Shown here: positions 62,278-64,000 of the stretch, piece after piece
Layout: every line of letters starts with the position of its first letter
How positions within the stretch are numbered: the stretch's first letter is position 1
Assembly (NCBI GenBank): GCA_046349355.1
Contig: JAXMCM010000016.1
Span: 321,574 to 385,573, forward strand
Length of the DNA stretch: 64,000 nucleotides
Reading direction: 5' to 3'
Source of the DNA: CALKJU01 sp046349355
Lineage (GTDB): Bacteria > Pseudomonadota > Alphaproteobacteria > Geminicoccales > Geminicoccaceae
Translations under genes and position numbers: made by a program
The notes under the pieces: model-generated
Seen by the model: the letters and a program-made list of their open reading frames with translations, nothing else
The model's database searches: none
Told to the model about the DNA's origin: nothing

Positions 62278-62304
62278 TGTCGATTGCTGCGATGCCGCCG
62301 CGTC
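62278..62304 (+). promoter_or_regulatory. Candidate ECF-sigma promoter upstream of the YCII-sigma pair
   Basis: TGTCGA (62278-62283) and CGTC (62301-62304), 17 bases apart, match the general TGTC...CGTC form of promoters read by ECF41/ECF42-type sigma factors. The predicted transcription start is about 40 bases before the YCII-family ATG. It partly overlaps a perfect 8-bp inverted repeat GCCGCGTC/GACGCGGC (62297-62320). Confidence 0.5.
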
Positions 62305-62352
62305 TATGTCATGACGCGGCCATCCCGGCCGCGTGCGCGAAGGAGACGGACG

Positions 62353-62703
62353 ATGGAATACCTCCTGCTGATCTACGGCGACGAGAAGGCGCGGGGCAGC
62401 CTCACCCCGGCCGAGACCGGGCAGATGTACGCTGCCTACGGCGCCTACACCCAGGCGCTGATCGACGCCGGCGCCCTGCGCGGCGGCAACGAGCTCAAGC
62501 CGACCAGTGCGGCGACCTCGGTCCGCCTCGTCGGCGGCAAGCCGCAGGTGCTCGACGGCCCCTATGCCGAGACCAAGGAGCAGCTCGGCGGCTACTACCT
62601 GATCGACGTGCCCGACCTCGATGCCGCCATCGCCTGGGCCGCCCGCTGCCCCGGCGCCCAGCACGGCACCATGGAGGTCCGTCCCGTCAACCCGCACGGC
62701 TGA
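62353..62703 (+). CDS. YCII/DGPF-domain protein
   Basis: The 116 aa protein has the YCII-like fold MEYLLLIYGDEK and the DGPF-type motif QVLDGPYAETKEQLGGYYL near residues 73-91. Such proteins are regularly encoded next to ECF42 sigma factors; their role is not established. AAGGAGACGG precedes the ATG. The sigma gene starts two bases after its stop, so the two are co-translated. Confidence 0.92.
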   Translation: MEYLLLIYGDEKARGSLTPAETGQMYAAYGAYTQALIDAGALRGGNELKPTSAATSVRLVGGKPQVLDGPYAETKEQLGGYYLIDVPDLDAAIAWAARCPGAQHGTMEVRPVNPHG

Positions 62704-62704
62704 G

Positions 62705-63949
62705 GTGGCCGGACCGGCCGATCCGGCGTGGCGGGCGGCGGAAGCGGCGGCACGCGACTCCTACGGTCGCCTGCTGGCCTTCCTCGCCGCCCGCTCGCGC
62801 GACGTCGCCGCCGCCGAGGATGCCCTGGCCGAGGCGTTTGCCGCGGCCCTGGCGTCCTGGCCGCGGGACGGCGTGCCGCGCTCGCCCGAGGCCTGGCTGC
62901 TGGTCGCCGCCCGCCGCCGCCTCGCCGACGCGGCGCGCCGCCGCCAGACCCGCCTCGCCGCCGCCGACCGCATCGTGCTCGCCGCCGAGGAGGCCCAGGC
63001 CCGCGCCGACGAGCCGGCGGGCCTGCCCGACGAGCGCCTCGGCCTCTTGTTCGCCTGCGCCCATCCGGCGATCGACCCGGCGGTGCACGCGCCGCTGATG
63101 CTGCAGGTCGTCCTGGGCGTCGAGGCGGCCCCCATCGCCGCCGCCTGCCTCGTCGCGCCGGCCGCCATGGCGCAGCGCCTGGTCCGCGCCAAGCGCAAGA
63201 TCCTCGAGGCCGGCATCCCGTTCCGGGTCCCCGATGCCGGCGAGCTGCCGGACCGTGTCGGCACCGTGCTGGACGCCGTCTACGCCGCCTACACGCTGGG
63301 CCGCGACGAGGTCGGCGAGCGCCCGGCGGAGCTCACCCGCGAGGCGCTGTGGCTGGCGCGGCTGACCGCCCGGCTGCTGCCGGCCGAGCCCGAGGCGCAG
63401 GGCCTCGCCGCCCTGCTGCTGCACGTCGAGGCCCGCCGCCCGGCCGGCCGCGACGATACCGGCCGATTCGTCCCGCTCGCCGAGCAGGATCCCGCCGCCT
63501 GGGACAGCGCGCTGATCGGCGAGGCCGAGGCGCTGCTGCGCCACGCCGCCGCCGCCGGGCGGATCGGCCGCTTCCAGCTCGAGGCCGCCATCCAGTCGGC
63601 GCACGCCGTCCGCCGCCGCGGCGGCCCGGCGGACTGGGCGGCGATCCTCGCCCTCTACGACCGCCTGCTGGAGCTGACCGGCTCGGTCGTCGTCGCCATC
63701 AACCGTTGCGTCGCGCTGGCCGAGGTCGACGGTGCTGCCGCCGGCCTCGCCGCGCTCGACGCGCTGGCTGGCGATCCGCGCCTCGCCGCCTACCAGCCCT
63801 GGTGGGCCGCCCGCGCCGGCCTGCTCGACCGGGCCGGCGACCGCACCGCCGCCGTCGCCGCCTACGACCGGGCGATGGCGCTGGCGATCGATCCGGCGGT
63901 CCGCGGCTGGCTGGGCACCCGGCGCGACGCGGCCGCGCGCCCGGCCTGA
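62705..63949 (+). CDS. ECF42-type RNA polymerase sigma factor
   Basis: The 414 aa sigma factor has the sigma-70 region 2 (YGRLLAFLAARSRDVAAAEDALAEAF, PEAWLLVAARRRLAD) and region 4 (FACAHPAIDPAVHAPLMLQ, APIAAACLVAPAAMAQRLVRAKRK). A long C-terminal extension with TPR-like repeats (GSVVVAINRCVALAEVDG and DRTAAVAAYDRAMALA) follows. This DUF6596-bearing layout with a neighbouring YCII/DGPF protein is the ECF42 group. The GTG at 62705 is two bases after the YCII stop. Target genes are unknown. Confidence 0.9.
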   Translation: MAGPADPAWRAAEAAARDSYGRLLAFLAARSRDVAAAEDALAEAFAAALASWPRDGVPRSPEAWLLVAARRRLADAARRRQTRLAAADRIVLAAEEAQARADEPAGLPDERLGLLFACAHPAIDPAVHAPLMLQVVLGVEAAPIAAACLVAPAAMAQRLVRAKRKILEAGIPFRVPDAGELPDRVGTVLDAVYAAYTLGRDEVGERPAELTREALWLARLTARLLPAEPEAQGLAALLLHVEARRPAGRDDTGRFVPLAEQDPAAWDSALIGEAEALLRHAAAAGRIGRFQLEAAIQSAHAVRRRGGPADWAAILALYDRLLELTGSVVVAINRCVALAEVDGAAAGLAALDALAGDPRLAAYQPWWAARAGLLDRAGDRTAAVAAYDRAMALAIDPAVRGWLGTRRDAAARPA

Positions 63950-64000
63950 GCGCCCTTTCCGCCGCCGGCGGGCTGCCCTACCGTCGGGTGGTCGCGGCAA

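Overview
The window looks like chromosomal DNA of a very GC-rich, flagellated, polyhydroxyalkanoate-making alphaproteobacterium, probably of the Rhodospirillales/Geminicoccaceae kind. This is inferred from gene content: the order aminotransferase-hom-glpX-recJ, phaC, purE-purK beside a DUF465 gene, csrA beside flgB-flgC-fliE-fliQ-fliR-flhB, and a PraR/PhrR-type HTH protein. The taxonomic call is an inference. Most genes abut or overlap, often by ATGA, GTGA or TGATG. No gene-free stretch exceeds 300 bases, and the only clearly AT-richer patches are promoter regions near 34.1, 43.5 and 44.2 kb.

Layout. 0-20 kb is mainly housekeeping: a partial pentapeptide-repeat protein, lipB, tRNA-Leu(GAG), maeB-mgtE, an orphan ThDP enzyme, a decayed solute-binding-protein remnant, a MurF-like ligase, tRNA-Glu(TTC), recJ-glpX-hom-aminotransferase, an OmpA-like lipoprotein, phaC, manC and an acyl-CoA synthetase. 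20-30 kb holds a HigB-HigA toxin-antitoxin pair, a LacI regulator with a perfect operator palindrome divergent from a PhyH dioxygenase and a FAH-family enzyme, a pfkA-glk-TIGR02444 unit in which glk carries a one-base frameshift, purE-purK and csrA. 29.8-33.2 kb is a flagellar basal-body and export cluster.

33.3-39.9 kb is the most striking region. It encodes a LapG-like periplasmic cysteine protease, an RpfF-like DSF (diffusible fatty-acid signal) synthase, a convergent RpfC-like hybrid sensor kinase whose membrane input domain resembles RpfC, and an REC-GGDEF-EAL protein in the place occupied by the HD-GYP protein RpfG in Xanthomonas. Together these would form a DSF-sensing, c-di-GMP-lowering circuit next to a protease of the adhesin-releasing class. 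40.1-42.3 kb follows with an orphan MotA/MotB-like pair resembling ZorA-ZorB without a Zorya effector.

42.5-50.8 kb holds a Nudix hydrolase, two HTH regulators, a penicillin-acylase family enzyme, a HAD phosphatase, a VanX-type dipeptidase, a redoxin-like/2OG-oxygenase fusion, a cysteine synthase family enzyme and mscL. 50.8-62.3 kb is a sugar and sugar-acid uptake and catabolism block. One ABC importer (binding protein, permease, ATPase) lies next to an IlvD/Edd-type sugar-acid dehydratase, a FadR-type GntR regulator and a GMC oxidoreductase, with a second importer whose ATPase is divergent from its binding protein and two permeases. The window ends with a YCII/DGPF protein and an ECF42-type sigma factor behind a plausible ECF promoter.
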